Assembly: GCF_000219625.1 (NCBI RefSeq)
Contig: NC_018210.1
Span: 1,364,001 to 1,428,000, forward strand
Direction: 5' to 3'
Origin: Zymoseptoria tritici IPO323
Lineage: Eukaryota > Ascomycota > Dothideomycetes > Mycosphaerellales > Mycosphaerellaceae
DNA length: 64,000 nucleotides
In this document: in pieces, positions 1 through 10,269 of the stretch
Numbering within the stretch: position 1 is the first letter of the stretch
How the letters are laid out: every line of letters starts with the position of its first letter
Notes under the pieces: model-generated
The model's database searches: none
What the model was told of the DNA's origin: nothing
The model's input: the letters and a program-made list of their open reading frames with translations, nothing else
Program-made: the position numbers and the translations under genes

Positions 1-425
1 TATATCGATTGTGGTGGTAGATTGCCATCGTACCTTTCCTGTCCTGTGCTCACAGGCCACTCTGGCATTGCCTGTCTGAATGCTGTACTGTCAAAGTTCT
101 CTCGCATCTCCTGGTCCGCGACAATTTCCTTGTCCATGGCCTCCTGGAACTCCTTCTCGGCGTCATCGACTTGACCCAGCTCTTGCTTGACCTCTGCGAT
201 GGCCTGATTCCATTGCTCTCGTCGTTGCTGCTTGATGCCCACATCCAATGTCGCCGCGACTGCGAAAATGCCAGAGTACCACACGGTCGATGTCGTCCAA
301 AATCGTGGCGCTCGTCTGATCGCGGTTCCAGCTGCTCGGCGTGAGACAGCATGGGCAGAAGACACGCATTGCGGGCAGTGGCACGAGCCCCGGACTTGCG
401 CAACACGAGTCCATAAAGTTTGCAT
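1..425 (-). CDS. Partial gene, mitochondrial/PPR-like fungal protein N-terminus
   Basis: The minus frame opens at an ATG at 425-423 and stays open for 141 codons to the window edge, so the C-terminus is missing. It begins MQTLWTRVAQVRGSC with a CxxC (HCPQC) close behind, then an Arg-rich stretch (SRRAAGTAIRRAPRFW), a short hydrophobic stretch (WYSGIFAVAATLD) and an acidic, Gln/Glu-rich coiled-coil-like region (KQQRREQWNQAIAEVKQEL). From memory, this order resembles the N-termini of long ascomycete pentatricopeptide-repeat or mitochondrial proteins; no PPR motif lies inside the window. The Arg-rich, acid-poor start fits a mitochondrial presequence. It is divergent from the kinase gene, sharing the 426-881 spacer. 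The frame is convincing; the family is an inference. Confidence 0.6.
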   Translation of the reverse strand, partial: MQTLWTRVAQVRGSCHCPQCVSSAHAVSRRAAGTAIRRAPRFWTTSTVWYSGIFAVAATLDVGIKQQRREQWNQAIAEVKQELGQVDDAEKEFQEAMDKEIVADQEMRENFDSTAFRQAMPEWPVSTGQERYDGNLPPQSI

Positions 426-881
426 TATCCTTCCATCGTGAGGAGGGCGGAGAGAGTGGATCGAGGATGTTGCCTTCACTACGGCGCGAGCACTGCAGAT
501 GGATTCATTACCTTGAGATGTCTATCGAGTAGGAAAGTTCTTGCCGAAGAAAGGCCGAATTGGCCGAACGGAGCTGCCTCCAACGACGATACAAATCTCG
601 ATGATCGCTCGCTACCTTCTACTATGACTCTACATCACGATCAGGACAACTTGCACTCTTCAAGCGAGTATTTGATGTTACCATATGGAAACATTTCGAA
701 TGCGGTAGACTTGGGCCCTGTCAACAAACAATGCGACTGCCTTTAAGCATTGAACGCGCTTGAAGCGGGAGCTCTTCTATTCAATGCGAACATGCCTTGA
801 TCTGTGTGCGCGAGAAAATCCGGCATTTCTCTCCATGCACCATCTACAGGCATCAATGACGGCCGTTCGACCCCCCTCACC
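426..881. promoter_or_regulatory. Divergent intergenic region, probable two-way promoter
   Basis: This 456-bp spacer separates the minus gene starting at 425 from the kinase ATG at 882, so it should hold both promoters and 5' leaders. Overlapping ORFs here are short and unconvincing. No clear TATA box or factor site stands out. Confidence 0.45.
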
Positions 882-2774
882 ATGTCCAGATTTTTCCGCT
901 CGCCCAACTCAAGTGGAAGCTCGTCCGGCTCCGATTCCGATGATGAGGAAACAGAAGAGGTCATGAGCACCTCGCTCTCCCAACTGGACATCTCGGCCCG
1001 ACAAGAGTACAGCGGCAGCTCTCTGGAGTCCATTCCCATCGATCGAACGGCGACGACGGTAGCGCCCAATGAAGGCCAGGACTGGCTGCTGCATTCACTC
1101 CTTGAGGAACGATGTCTCAATCAAGTCATCATGGAACGCACGAACAGCGGTGACCCCAAACGACATGCCAACGATCGCGAAGTCAGACAAGAAGCTCGAC
1201 GCAGGTATCGAATATTATGTGCTCAGCTGGCTCCTCTCAACCTGGTCTCTGTCGGACCCGCAGAAGATAGACACGGCGCAAATCGTCAGCGAATTCGAGA
1301 TGGTCTAGACCGAGCTCTACGATCTGGAATGGCTACTCCCATGCGACAGCCTTCATTTCCCGCGCCACTGAGAGGTCTTCTGACAGACGGTAGGACCGAG
1401 CCTGTCTTGCAAGAGTGGCAGCCTGGATCGTTACCAATGGACTCTGGTAGCCCTGCCTCAGTCTTCGATTCCTTGTCAACATTCCATCAACCATTGCCCA
1501 GTCGCTATTTGAAAGACTTCGATGAGCTCGGTATTCTTGGAAAGGGTGGCTATGGTCAGGTCTTTCACGTCAGACACCGCTTGGATGGCCGCACGTACGC
1601 CGTGAAGAAGGTGCCAATCCGGCCATCCATGGTTCAGCGCATCACAATAGGAGGACAGGCTGTTCTCGATGAGATTTTAACCGAAGTCCGGTCCCTATCT
1701 CGACTAGATCATCCAAATGTGGTTCGATACTTCAGTAGCTGGATTGAGTGGTCCTCCGGAAGCAGCTTCGCACCACGGACCAGTCGAGATGGGTCAATGT
1801 CGCCTGCCTCTGACAATGCTATCGGCGGAGCTGAAATCGCAACATCGAGCGGCACCGAGTCGATTCGTCGTGTCAAAACACAAAGCAATACCGACGAAGA
1901 TGCTGGCTTCATATTTGAAAGTCATTCACACCACACTGAATTGCACACTGAATCGAGTCTCGTCGCAGAAGTAGTGCCCGAAGACAGCGACATTCTCAGC
2001 CGCTCGATCAGCGACGCCGGCTTGATATCAAGCTCAGAACCATCACTGGCCATCCACCTGCAGATGGACATTTATCCGATGACCCTGGCAGACTTTTTGT
2101 CACCTCCACAAACAAGTTCTGTCGAACCATTGGCCCACTGCTTTCATATCAGTCCTTCGCTGAGGATTCTCCTTGCAATTCTGGATGGCGTGGAATACCT
2201 TCACTCTGAGGGCATTGTGCATCGCGATCTGAAGCCTGCAAACATCTTCCTGCGCCTGGAGAGCAACTCCAAAGCAGCTAGTAGTTGCGTAGACCTGTCA
2301 GACTGCAGTTCTTGTCAACCAGAGAATTGCGCCAATCCTGTGACGCTTAGTGTGCGAATCGGCGATTTTGGCCTTGTCACCTCGATTGCCCAGTCCGGCG
2401 ACCTCACGTCGGATCCACCACCAACACACGCCGTTGGTACGGAACTGTACCGGCCGGCTGCTAGCAAGTCGAGCGTCAGTCCGAAGCTCGACATCTTTGC
2501 CCTGGGTATCATCGCCTGCGAGCTATTGACGCATTTCAGCACGCAAATGGAACGACGCGAGACATTGCATTCATTGAGGAAGGGGCAGTTTCCGGATGGA
2601 TTCGCTGGGTGTGCAGGTCATCAATCGAGCAAAGTCAAGGAATGTGTAGCAGCCATGCTGTCCGACGAGTCGCCTGAAGCTACGACAATTGCCGAGTTGA
2701 GGCAGCGCTTGGAGGCTTTATTGAGTCCACGATTGACGAGCGGGGACACACTGCTTCGTCGATCCAGCACTTGA
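882..2774 (+). CDS. eIF2-alpha kinase, HRI/PEK type (IfkB-like)
   Basis: Predicted 630-aa serine/threonine kinase phosphorylating translation factor eIF2-alpha in stress. The glycine loop (GKGGYGQVF) lies near residue 215 and the ATP lysine (YAVKKV) near 240. HPNVVRYFSSWIEW follows, then an acidic Ser-rich insert of about 100 residues between strands 4 and 5, typical of the PEK/GCN2/HRI group. The catalytic loop HRDLKPANIF is near 446, IGDFGL near 493 and VGTELYRP near 517. FSTQMERRETLHSLR in the C-lobe is a PEK/HRI hallmark. There are no HisRS or RWD domains, so it is not GCN2; HRI-like fungal kinases are the best match. The frame is open upstream to a GTG at 804, but ATG 882 starts a Ser/Asp/Glu-rich leader and is preferred. 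The APE motif is degenerate. Confidence 0.85.
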   Translation: MSRFFRSPNSSGSSSGSDSDDEETEEVMSTSLSQLDISARQEYSGSSLESIPIDRTATTVAPNEGQDWLLHSLLEERCLNQVIMERTNSGDPKRHANDREVRQEARRRYRILCAQLAPLNLVSVGPAEDRHGANRQRIRDGLDRALRSGMATPMRQPSFPAPLRGLLTDGRTEPVLQEWQPGSLPMDSGSPASVFDSLSTFHQPLPSRYLKDFDELGILGKGGYGQVFHVRHRLDGRTYAVKKVPIRPSMVQRITIGGQAVLDEILTEVRSLSRLDHPNVVRYFSSWIEWSSGSSFAPRTSRDGSMSPASDNAIGGAEIATSSGTESIRRVKTQSNTDEDAGFIFESHSHHTELHTESSLVAEVVPEDSDILSRSISDAGLISSSEPSLAIHLQMDIYPMTLADFLSPPQTSSVEPLAHCFHISPSLRILLAILDGVEYLHSEGIVHRDLKPANIFLRLESNSKAASSCVDLSDCSSCQPENCANPVTLSVRIGDFGLVTSIAQSGDLTSDPPPTHAVGTELYRPAASKSSVSPKLDIFALGIIACELLTHFSTQMERRETLHSLRKGQFPDGFAGCAGHQSSKVKECVAAMLSDESPEATTIAELRQRLEALLSPRLTSGDTLLRRSST

Positions 2775-3398
2775 AGTGTCAATGTACATATCTCTATTCA
2801 AAGACCCAAGATTACTGGCCAAAGATCCCAAGCCAGCGCCATCTTGCTCGGGCGATCGTCGGAGAAACACTGCCATCCGCGCAGCTCCATTCTCAAGACC
2901 CGGTAAGTCCTGCCGAACACCAAAGAAAGCGGAGGTCTCAGATATTGTACAGGTCCTCGGATGCGTGATTCGGAGGCACACATCGCGGACGTATAGTGTG
3001 CATGCCTTGCGAGTCGAGATGATGTCCAGACTCTAGGACCCCCGGATCGGAAGCTTCGGATCTAGCGCCGTGCATCAATGCCGAACCTCATCGCCGGATC
3101 CAATAAACCCCACCCTTTCGATGTTCTCTGCACGGCAACAACTCAAGGTAATTCCTCACGTTATCCCGATGCCTCTAGCCGCACCCAAGCGCCATCGCCT
3201 GGCTGGATGTCATGATGGTGTTACGAAAACTACATGTATGTCCATGTTTCCTTTGACTTCGCCTCGATACCTGCCATCTCATTGTCTATACCATTTCATC
3301 TCGCATACACACCTCGGCCATCTCTAGTCGACGTCATTGGGAGTATATCTTTCCGTTCACAAACGCTCCTCTTCCGACTGTGAGTGTCCAGCCTCGCC
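2775..3398. other. Intergenic region, no gene seen
   Basis: About 620 bp between kinase stop and monooxygenase start. Short ORFs on both strands show no family features. The 100 bp before 3399 are pyrimidine-rich, as is common in fungal core promoters and 5' leaders. Confidence 0.5.
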
Positions 3399-5351
3399 AT
3401 GGCCGAGAAGTACGATATCGTTATTGTCGGCGCAGGACCCGTCGGCCTGCTCCTCTCGACATGCCTAGCAAGATGGGGATACAAGATCAAGCACATCGAT
3501 ATGCGACCCGAACCGACACCCACCGGCCGAGCTGACGGCATCCAACCTCGATCTCTTGACCTTCTGCGGAATATGGGTCTCAAGCGAGCCATCATGGAGA
3601 ACGAACCGGCAAAGGTGTACGAAGTTGCTTTCTGGGACCCAGCAAAAGGTGGCATTTCAAGGACAGGCACTTGGGCGTCGTGTCCAAAGTTCATTGACGC
3701 TCGATACCCATTCACAACCCTTCTCCATCAAGGACTGATCGAGCGTGTATTCATCGCCGACATTGAGAAGCACAACAACAGAATACAACGGCCGTGGAGG
3801 ATTACAGGCTTCGAGAATGACGGTCAAGATGCGGAATATCCGGTACAGGTCAGCATTGCGCATGTTGATGGCAAGGAGAAGGAGACGGTGCGAGCCAAGT
3901 ACTTGTTCAGCGGTGAGGGTGCAAGGAGTTTTGTCAGGGATCAGCTCAAGATTGGAATTACACACAAGGACCCGATCGCACATGTATGGGGTGTTATGGA
4001 TGGTGTGGTCAGGACAGACTTTCCCGATATCAAGGTGTGTTGTTCCGCCGTGATGGGAGTATCGACAACTACTAAACTCATCCAGATGAAATGCACAATC
4101 CACTCCGACGAAGGATCGATCATGGTCATCCCACGCGAGGACAACATGGTCAGATTATACATTCAAATCGCATCCTCGACAGACAAGGATTGGAATCCAA
4201 GGAAGACTGCAACTGAGAAGGAGGTGCAAGACAAGGCCAAGAAGATTCTGAAGCCTTACTCCATCGAATGGGATCGTGTGGAGTGGTTCTCAGTCTACCC
4301 AATTGGCCAAGGAATCGCGAATCGATACACTCTGGATGAGCGAGTGTTCATGGGAGGAGACGCCTGTCACACCCACTCGCCCAAGGCTGGTCAGGGCATG
4401 AACACTGCTTTTCTCGATGCTCAGAATCTCGCGTGGAAGATTCACCATGTTGAATCTGGTTTCGCCGACCGCTCAATTCTGAAGTCCTACGAGAGCGAAC
4501 GGAAGTATGTGGCCGAGAATCTGCTCAACTTTGACGCGAAATACGCCAAGCTCTTCTCCCAACGACAACCGAGCGCGGGTGAAGTGCAAGGCGCAAGCAA
4601 ACAAGCCGGCGAGTCAAGCGACAAAGAAGAGAATCAGTTCATCAAGACCTTCAAGGAATCGTGCGAGTTCACCTCCGGATACGGCGTTGCATATCTTGAG
4701 AACGTGTTCAACTGGTCCGACTCGCATCCTGCACAACATCTAAACTTTCTCTCCGAGCCACAAGGAACGACAAAGTTGCGGACTGGAAGAATCCTTACAC
4801 CCGCGACGGTAACACGAGTAACCGATGCGAACGTTGTCCATCTCGAGCAGGAGATCCCACTGAATGGATCATACCGGATATATCTCTTCGGCGGCAAGCC
4901 GTCAGTCACAAAGAAAGCGATAGCCGACTTTGCAGCAAACTTACGGAAGAAGACCTCATTCTACTCCGCCTACCAATGGGACAACCTCGACTCTGTCGAC
5001 TACCACGAACGCCACAACCCACACTCCCGCTTCTTCACCATCAACACCATCTTCAACGCTCACCGACCCGAGATCGAGATCCGCGACCTGCTACCGGAGG
5101 TCCTCGCGAGATACACCGACCATGTATACGCCGACGATGTCTGGGACGCGCGTGTACCGAATGCAAAAGCAGCGGCTCACGCGAAAATGGGCTTGTCTGA
5201 GGATGAGGGTGGTGTGGTCATTGTTCGTCCTGATGGGTATGTTGGATGCGTGGTCAAGCTTACCGAGGGCAGTGGGACTGTCGATGCGCTGAACCAGTAT
5301 TTCTCATCGTTTACCACGAAGCAGGTTGGTGGCGATCGAGCGCAGTTGTGA
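3399..5351 (+). CDS. FAD-dependent aromatic hydroxylase, phenol 2-monooxygenase family
   Basis: A 650-aa class A flavoprotein monooxygenase, expected to hydroxylate a phenolic ring using NADPH and O2. The FAD-binding loop [16 protein letters not shown] starts at residue 5 (GxGxxG at 11-16). The second dinucleotide motif ([12 protein letters not shown]) is near 180, and the ribose-binding GD motif ([18 protein letters not shown]) near 320. The last ~200 residues fit the thioredoxin-like C-terminal domain of phenol hydroxylases, and total length is close to the ~665-aa yeast enzyme. ATG 3399 is chosen because [11 protein letters not shown] starts just before the FAD fold; the upstream in-frame GTG at 3384 is not credible. 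The true substrate cannot be read from sequence. It appears single-exon and intact. Confidence 0.9.
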   Translation: MAEKYDIVIVGAGPVGLLLSTCLARWGYKIKHIDMRPEPTPTGRADGIQPRSLDLLRNMGLKRAIMENEPAKVYEVAFWDPAKGGISRTGTWASCPKFIDARYPFTTLLHQGLIERVFIADIEKHNNRIQRPWRITGFENDGQDAEYPVQVSIAHVDGKEKETVRAKYLFSGEGARSFVRDQLKIGITHKDPIAHVWGVMDGVVRTDFPDIKVCCSAVMGVSTTTKLIQMKCTIHSDEGSIMVIPREDNMVRLYIQIASSTDKDWNPRKTATEKEVQDKAKKILKPYSIEWDRVEWFSVYPIGQGIANRYTLDERVFMGGDACHTHSPKAGQGMNTAFLDAQNLAWKIHHVESGFADRSILKSYESERKYVAENLLNFDAKYAKLFSQRQPSAGEVQGASKQAGESSDKEENQFIKTFKESCEFTSGYGVAYLENVFNWSDSHPAQHLNFLSEPQGTTKLRTGRILTPATVTRVTDANVVHLEQEIPLNGSYRIYLFGGKPSVTKKAIADFAANLRKKTSFYSAYQWDNLDSVDYHERHNPHSRFFTINTIFNAHRPEIEIRDLLPEVLARYTDHVYADDVWDARVPNAKAAAHAKMGLSEDEGGVVIVRPDGYVGCVVKLTEGSGTVDALNQYFSSFTTKQVGGDRAQL

Positions 5352-5818
5352 ATGGGTTGAAAGGAGTTCAGCATCTGGGTGTATCTATCTGTACCGTCTA
5401 GCGTTCTTGTACATTCGCAATATTTTCATGATTCAGGAGGCGGCAAATGAGAACGACTCTGGAAGACTAAATAGCAGGTGAGCGCATCGGAGTGGTCGCC
5501 GTTTGCAGGGCTCAGGGGTGATATCCAGGGCTGAATTGGTCCAGTTCCAGGTCAATGTCATTGAGATTGCAGCAAGGTTTGAACGGCGACCACTTCGATG
5601 CGCTCACATTGGATATAAGCCCTGTAGGGATTGATTTCGTATCCAAATTTAGCCTACAGGTCATATCCTTGTCTTTGACCCGCAGACCGCCATCTAGATC
5701 TCTCAATATCAGTCTAGTCAGAAGGTCACCTCGTGTCGGCACTATTCTCGCCATCCCTAGGCCAACGCACGCAGATTTAATGGCAGGGTAGAACTATCGA
5801 GCGCTGGCTGTCGTCCAG
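5352..5818. other. Intergenic region with two consecutive inverted repeats
   Basis: The spacer after the monooxygenase holds a 26-nt inverted repeat (5478-5503 against 5582-5607, one mismatch). A second pair follows (5611-5628 against 5653-5668). Both could form stem-loops in RNA from either strand. No gene is convincing; the ORFs across it are mostly the two strands of the same repeat. Confidence 0.5.
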
Positions 5819-5824
5819 TATAAA
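5819..5824 (+). promoter_or_regulatory. TATA box of the secreted protein gene
   Basis: TATAAA lies 130 bp before the ATG at 5954 and is followed by a CT- and CA-rich leader typical of highly expressed fungal genes. Confidence 0.55.
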
Positions 5825-5953
5825 CATTCCCGATTGACTGCTCTGCCTCTACTCTCTCACCTTCATCTCAAAGCACCTCACAAGCACCGCAAGGAAAACC
5901 ATCACAGCTCTTCGACTTTCACCGACCATACCAGCCTCTTGCGACTCTTCAAA

Positions 5954-6505
5954 ATGCAATATTCCGCCATCACCCTCATGACTTTGGTCTCCTCTGTCCT
6001 GGCCGTTCCAACTACACAGTCCAATGTGCCCGGCTTCAACGAGAAATTTGGAATCAAGGCCCACGGCAAAGGCATCAACGGCATCAACGTTGTAGCCACT
6101 GGCGACCGCATCTTCATCGGTGGTCCCCAATTCGCTCAATGCGTGAACAACAAGCGTCCAAACTCCGCCACCTTCGCCAGATACTCCGACGACACCATCT
6201 CACTATGGCACACCGAGAATCCAACTCAACAACTCTGGGTGAGCCCCTCTTCCTCAGGCTCAGGTGAAGGAGTCGTTGGATACACCACTGGAAATGGTGC
6301 TACACCTCATCACGACTTGCGAAGCCCCTTCAAGATCGACAAGAATGGACGCCTGACATTCAACGGTGTTGGAGCCAAAGCTTGCCCGGGTACGGGCAAC
6401 AGATACCTTCTCTATTTCACCAACCGCCAATTGGAGAAGGGATGCGTCGACGTCACGCTCCAAACTTTCAAGACTCCTGCTAGTATCAGCTGCCTCTATG
6501 TCTGA
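5954..6505 (+). CDS. Secreted cell-wall protein, phiA/IgE-binding-like
   Basis: A 183-aa secreted protein. It starts MQYSAITLMTLVSSVLAVP, a clean signal peptide likely cut after VLA. The mature part has FNEKFGIKAHGKGINGINV, a glycine turn (IFIGGPQFAQC), QQLWVSPSSSGSGEGVVGYT and a C-terminal GCVDVTL segment. From memory this order resembles Aspergillus phiA and related fungal IgE-binding cell-wall proteins; the match is by pattern only. Four cysteines (in FAQC, AKAC, KGC and SC) could form two disulfides. The frame extends upstream to a TTG at 5834, but that segment is 5' leader downstream of a TATA box; the ATG at 5954 with the signal peptide is the start. No intron is needed. Confidence 0.65.
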   Translation: MQYSAITLMTLVSSVLAVPTTQSNVPGFNEKFGIKAHGKGINGINVVATGDRIFIGGPQFAQCVNNKRPNSATFARYSDDTISLWHTENPTQQLWVSPSSSGSGEGVVGYTTGNGATPHHDLRSPFKIDKNGRLTFNGVGAKACPGTGNRYLLYFTNRQLEKGCVDVTLQTFKTPASISCLYV

Positions 6506-6928
6506 TCGATTTGGGACTGATATTGATATTGGGCAAAGAAGTGGTGTCGTAGCATGTAACACTTTACCAAATCATGTTGTGCAGCACATGCGTCGAACCT
6601 TGATATGAACCCGTATAGCCGTTCACAGTTCCAGCCATCAAATGTGAAGTTGTTCGTGGATGACGAGGGCTTCTGCGGTCGATCTCCAATCCGTACGCGT
6701 GAGCGAACAAGGAACGGCATTGCGAAGAATGTCTCGGGAAGGGATATTGCCATTGCATTGAAGTTGGGAGTGTTCCAAGGTGAAATGGTTTCGGGATCTT
6801 GTTGTTGACTGAATGAGGTTCGTCGCGACCAACGGCGCGATGAGGCTGGATGAAAACCGGGGTGATGAGACTGGTCACTCTCGTTGATTATTTTGGCTGT
6901 TTGACGGAAGTCTTGGACCCGGACGGTG
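6506..6928. other. Intergenic region, no convincing gene
   Basis: Both strands carry overlapping ORFs up to 166 codons, but none has a signal peptide, recognisable domain or plausible introns. It probably contains the 3' end of the secreted-protein gene and the old promoter of the next small gene. Confidence 0.4.
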
Positions 6929-7144
6929 TGGCAATTCACCAACATCATCGCTATCATCGGCTTCGCCGTCGCAACCAACGGATGTACCGTCGGCATAGGA
7001 TGCTGCGCCGTCTACGGGAACCCAGACCTCGGATGCGTCCAACAGGGAACTTGCGAGTTGTATGTTGCACCTTCATCTCATTCGCTTGCGGCTCGACTGA
7101 CACCACCGGAAAGCTTGCACGGTCGCGGCGCGGTCTGCGTGTGA
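6929..7144 (+). pseudogene. Small secreted cysteine-rich protein, start codon apparently lost
   Basis: The frame from 6929 reads a signal-peptide-like start (QFTNIIAIIGFAVATNG) followed by a short Cys-rich domain with CTVGIGCC, LGC and GTC. A good intron interrupts it at 7060-7113 (GTATGT donor, CGACTGAC branch, AAAG acceptor). Splicing gives the ending CEFLHGRGAVCV then TGA at 7142-7144. The 53 codons contain six cysteines. The codon before Gln is TGG where ATG is expected, and the frame has a TGA at 6902-6904 with no ATG between. Either the gene lost its start or an upstream exon is spliced in. It may be an effector-like or antimicrobial protein; no family is recognised. Confidence 0.45.
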
Positions 7145-8071
7145 ATTGATGGCCCCTCCGAACCAGGGCTCGAGGCGGGAACGAGACGCCATTCGTCCGA
7201 AGCTCATACGCTGAGCAGCACGGTCCGCGAGACGAGTATTCTTCTGTCAGGATTGTTGGAGGAAAGGCGTCTGTGGTATACTTCTTGAGCACACTGCTGA
7301 AAGGGAGTTCAATCATGTCCATCCCGAGGATAGCAGGCTTGTCCGTTTGAAAATTGAAACTTGATTGGGTTTTGTGCTTCTTACAATTGTACTGTTTCAA
7401 TCCTGCGGTGCGCGCCACGTGTACCTGTCATGACTTTCGTGCCTCTTGTCGAGAGTCCTCTGAGCTTTTGGGTATGCTTTCCAAGTTCACTGTTCTGTGC
7501 CTCGGAATAGTTTTCTGAGCGTAGTCATGTTGAGGCGTGGAAGAGCCCGAGTTCTTGACGAGAGTTTGATAGTCTTGGCGAAGTGGAACAGCTACCTCCC
7601 GTGGCGGCGAAGCGGGCGGCAAGCTGTAATCTCGTGTATGTGTATGGAAGAAGAACTGGTGGGGCCCTGGGCTGGAGTCTGCACGCTGGCCTGAGGGCAA
7701 CGAGCATTCATTAGCTCGAGCTGCTTGCTGCTGCACGGTCTGGCATTGGGCTTCCTGTGCGTGCTCATCAGAAGTACGGGAAGCCGATTTGCCTGATATG
7801 ACTTCACTTGTATGTGTCGGAATAAGACATCTCTTTCGAATTCTCACCTGCCCTGTCCCGTCGTCAACAGCCCATGACTAAGCGTATCTGCAAGCCTCAG
7901 GCACCACCCACACCGACGTATCTTAGATATACCTATCTAGGTATCGGTACCCCCAGTCAACATGATGGGCATTTTCGTTCTGGCGAGTATGATCTCTACT
8001 TTGTCTCCGACCGATCTGCAATCACTGCCATTGCTACCGTAGCATCTGGGAGCCGCGCGAGTGCTCATGGG
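7145..8071. promoter_or_regulatory. Long upstream region of serine dehydratase
   Basis: About 0.9 kb without a convincing gene. Near 7920-7950 there is a run of ATACCTATCTAGGTATC, a near-palindrome that looks like promoter DNA rather than coding DNA. It lies inside the N-terminal extension of the following frame, which supports the downstream ATG at 8072. Confidence 0.4.
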
Positions 8072-10132
8072 ATGGCTCTCCTGCAATCTGTCACCTCCTT
8101 CCCTGGCAGAGTCTTTTGGCGAACATATCGTTTCACTCAAAGCCAGATATGCAGGCCATCTCCACCACACATTCAAATTGGCGCCCCGGGTCTTCGGCGC
8201 CATGCAGTTCGAGCGCTTTCCGCCTCCTCCTTCAAGCAGGACGATCAGGTGAACGACAATGAGGGCAAAAGCACAATCAGTCCCAGCGAACCCGGCATGG
8301 AGCATGCTGTCATCTCCACGTTCGACCTCTTTTCCGTTGGCATCGGACCCTCATCTTCTCATACGGTGGGGCCAATGCGTGCTGGCAATATCTTCATTGC
8401 GGATCTCGTCCAAGCCAACCTGCTCCACCGTGTCAATCGGATGCGCATCGCAATATACGGCAGTCTGGCTCTCACAGGGGAAGGTCATATGACACCATCC
8501 GCGCTGTTACTGGGCCTCGAGAGTGCGAACGTCGAGACCGTGGAGACCGATTATATACCGGCACGCTTCAAGCATATCAAGTCTGCTAAGAAGCTCTGTC
8601 TCGGCCATGCGCTGCCGGATGGTCAGTCCAAGGAGGTCGATTTCAATTATGACCGCGACTTCATCTGGGAATGGGGAAAGACGCTGCCTATGCATAGCAA
8701 TGGTATGCGTCTGACGGTATTTGACGTTGAGGGTGACGTCTTGGCTACGAACGACATGTTCAGCATCGGCGGCGGCTTCGTTGTCAATGGCGCTCTGTCG
8801 ATCAACCCACTGAACGCTGAGAATGGAGAGGGCGTGCAAGAAGGCCGGCATCCCGCGGACTTGGCCGAAAACCTGTATTACAAGGAGATCAATCGACTCG
8901 AGGCCGATGGAAGCCGCAAGACCGGAGTTGAGGCCATCACCGCAGGCTCCAGCGCTCTCACAATTGCAGGGGAGGTTGGAGCTGGTACAGACATGACCCA
9001 AAGCTCGAAGAAGATCGACGCCGAATCAAGTGGATCTCGTCGTCCCAAATACCCCTTTCACGACGCGCAAAGCTTGCTTGATCTTTGTCATAAGCACAAC
9101 CTTACCATCGCCCAGCTGGTCTACGAGAACGAAAAGAGTCTGGGGTACACAGACGAGGAGATCTACCAAAAGATCTTCCGCATCTGGCAAGTGATGGACG
9201 ACAGTATCCTCGAGGCGGTGCAAGCTCCTGTCGACTCTGTTCTACCCGGCTCTTTGAAGCTACATCGTCGAGCGCCAGCTTTGTATAGCCGCCTTTCCCG
9301 AGGTCTGTACCCGACATCCGCGCGACAGCCAGGTAATGCTCATAAAGAGCCAGCGCCGTCCAATGAGGCGAAACAGATCAAAGACAACGCAAGCGCGACG
9401 ACAACACAACAGTCTGCCGTTCTGGTACGAAAGCAGATTCATCGCGCCCCAGCGCTTGTTCATGGCGCCGTCCAACATCCTATCGCTCCGTCTCCTCCTC
9501 GACGTACCACCTTCCCAGCCATGGATCACCTGACAGTATATGCCATGGCTGTGAACGAAACCAATGCTGCCGGTGGCCGCGTCGTCACAGCACCTACAAA
9601 TGGCGCCGCCGGAATCATCCCTGCGGTGCTGAAGTACATCCTCGAGTTCATGAGCGAAGATCCCGAGCGAGACATCCCGACATTCCTCCTGACAGCCGCC
9701 GCCATCGGCATGCTGTACAAACGAGGCGCCACCATATCCGCCGCAGAGGGTGGCTGCATGGCCGAGGTCGGAGTCGCATGTTCCATGGCCGCCGGTGCGT
9801 TTGCCGCCTGTATGGGTGCCAGTCCCGAGACAATCGAACAGGCCGCCGAGATTGGCATCGAGCACAACTTGGGTCTTACGTGTGATCCGATCGGTGGGCT
9901 GGTGCAGGCTCCGTGCATTGAGCGCAACGCCCTGGGTGCCATCAAGGCCATTTCGAGTGCGAACTTGGCGCTGAGTAGCAAGGCTGATCACCGCAAGGTC
10001 CGGCTTGATGATGCGATTGCCGCTATGCGGTTAACCGCAAAAGGCATGAGGAACGAATTCAAGGAGACGAGTCTGAGTGGACTGGCTACGAGTGTGCCAT
10101 TCGATGTGCCGGTCTCTGTGCCAGACTGTTGA
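8072..10132 (+). CDS. L-serine dehydratase, iron-sulfur (bacterial) type
   Basis: Predicted 686-aa single-chain L-serine dehydratase (serine to pyruvate and ammonia), of the 4Fe-4S SdaA type rather than the PLP type. The beta-domain motif STFDLFSVGIGPSSSHT is present. The alpha domain has AAGGRVVTAPTNGAAGIIP, then EGGCMAEVGVACSM and GLTCDPIGGLVQAPC, which hold the cluster cysteines. About 95 low-complexity residues separate the two domains, an insert bacterial enzymes lack. ATG 8072 gives MALLQSVTSFPGRVFWRT followed by an Arg-rich stretch, a likely mitochondrial presequence. The frame also opens at an ATG at 7874, but that segment looks like promoter. Gene order gives no pathway context; a serine-catabolic role is inferred from family. 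Confidence 0.87.
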   Translation: MALLQSVTSFPGRVFWRTYRFTQSQICRPSPPHIQIGAPGLRRHAVRALSASSFKQDDQVNDNEGKSTISPSEPGMEHAVISTFDLFSVGIGPSSSHTVGPMRAGNIFIADLVQANLLHRVNRMRIAIYGSLALTGEGHMTPSALLLGLESANVETVETDYIPARFKHIKSAKKLCLGHALPDGQSKEVDFNYDRDFIWEWGKTLPMHSNGMRLTVFDVEGDVLATNDMFSIGGGFVVNGALSINPLNAENGEGVQEGRHPADLAENLYYKEINRLEADGSRKTGVEAITAGSSALTIAGEVGAGTDMTQSSKKIDAESSGSRRPKYPFHDAQSLLDLCHKHNLTIAQLVYENEKSLGYTDEEIYQKIFRIWQVMDDSILEAVQAPVDSVLPGSLKLHRRAPALYSRLSRGLYPTSARQPGNAHKEPAPSNEAKQIKDNASATTTQQSAVLVRKQIHRAPALVHGAVQHPIAPSPPRRTTFPAMDHLTVYAMAVNETNAAGGRVVTAPTNGAAGIIPAVLKYILEFMSEDPERDIPTFLLTAAAIGMLYKRGATISAAEGGCMAEVGVACSMAAGAFAACMGASPETIEQAAEIGIEHNLGLTCDPIGGLVQAPCIERNALGAIKAISSANLALSSKADHRKVRLDDAIAAMRLTAKGMRNEFKETSLSGLATSVPFDVPVSVPDC

Positions 10133-10269
10133 GGTGCGATGGGGCTTGCTTACTTTTGCTCCTCCAGCTCTGCACGACTGGCCAGATAGATGTGAGACAT
10201 CTCAATCGAATTGAAGCCTGACTTGTGCCTGAGTATCCGCATAATCCACCATCCGACTTGCAGAGGCAT
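10133..10269. other. 3' flank of serine dehydratase
   Basis: A short spacer with no feature beyond the presumed polyadenylation region. Confidence 0.3.

Noticed and set aside
50..414. Two minus ORFs of 118 and 83 codons
   Set aside because: They are other-frame shadows of the partial gene at 1-425, which has the coherent coding frame.
6496..6996. 166-codon minus ORF
   Set aside because: No start context, domain or codon pattern; it overlaps the 3' end of the secreted-protein gene and the start of the small Cys-rich gene.
9260..9991. 243-codon minus ORF
   Set aside because: Antisense shadow of serine dehydratase.
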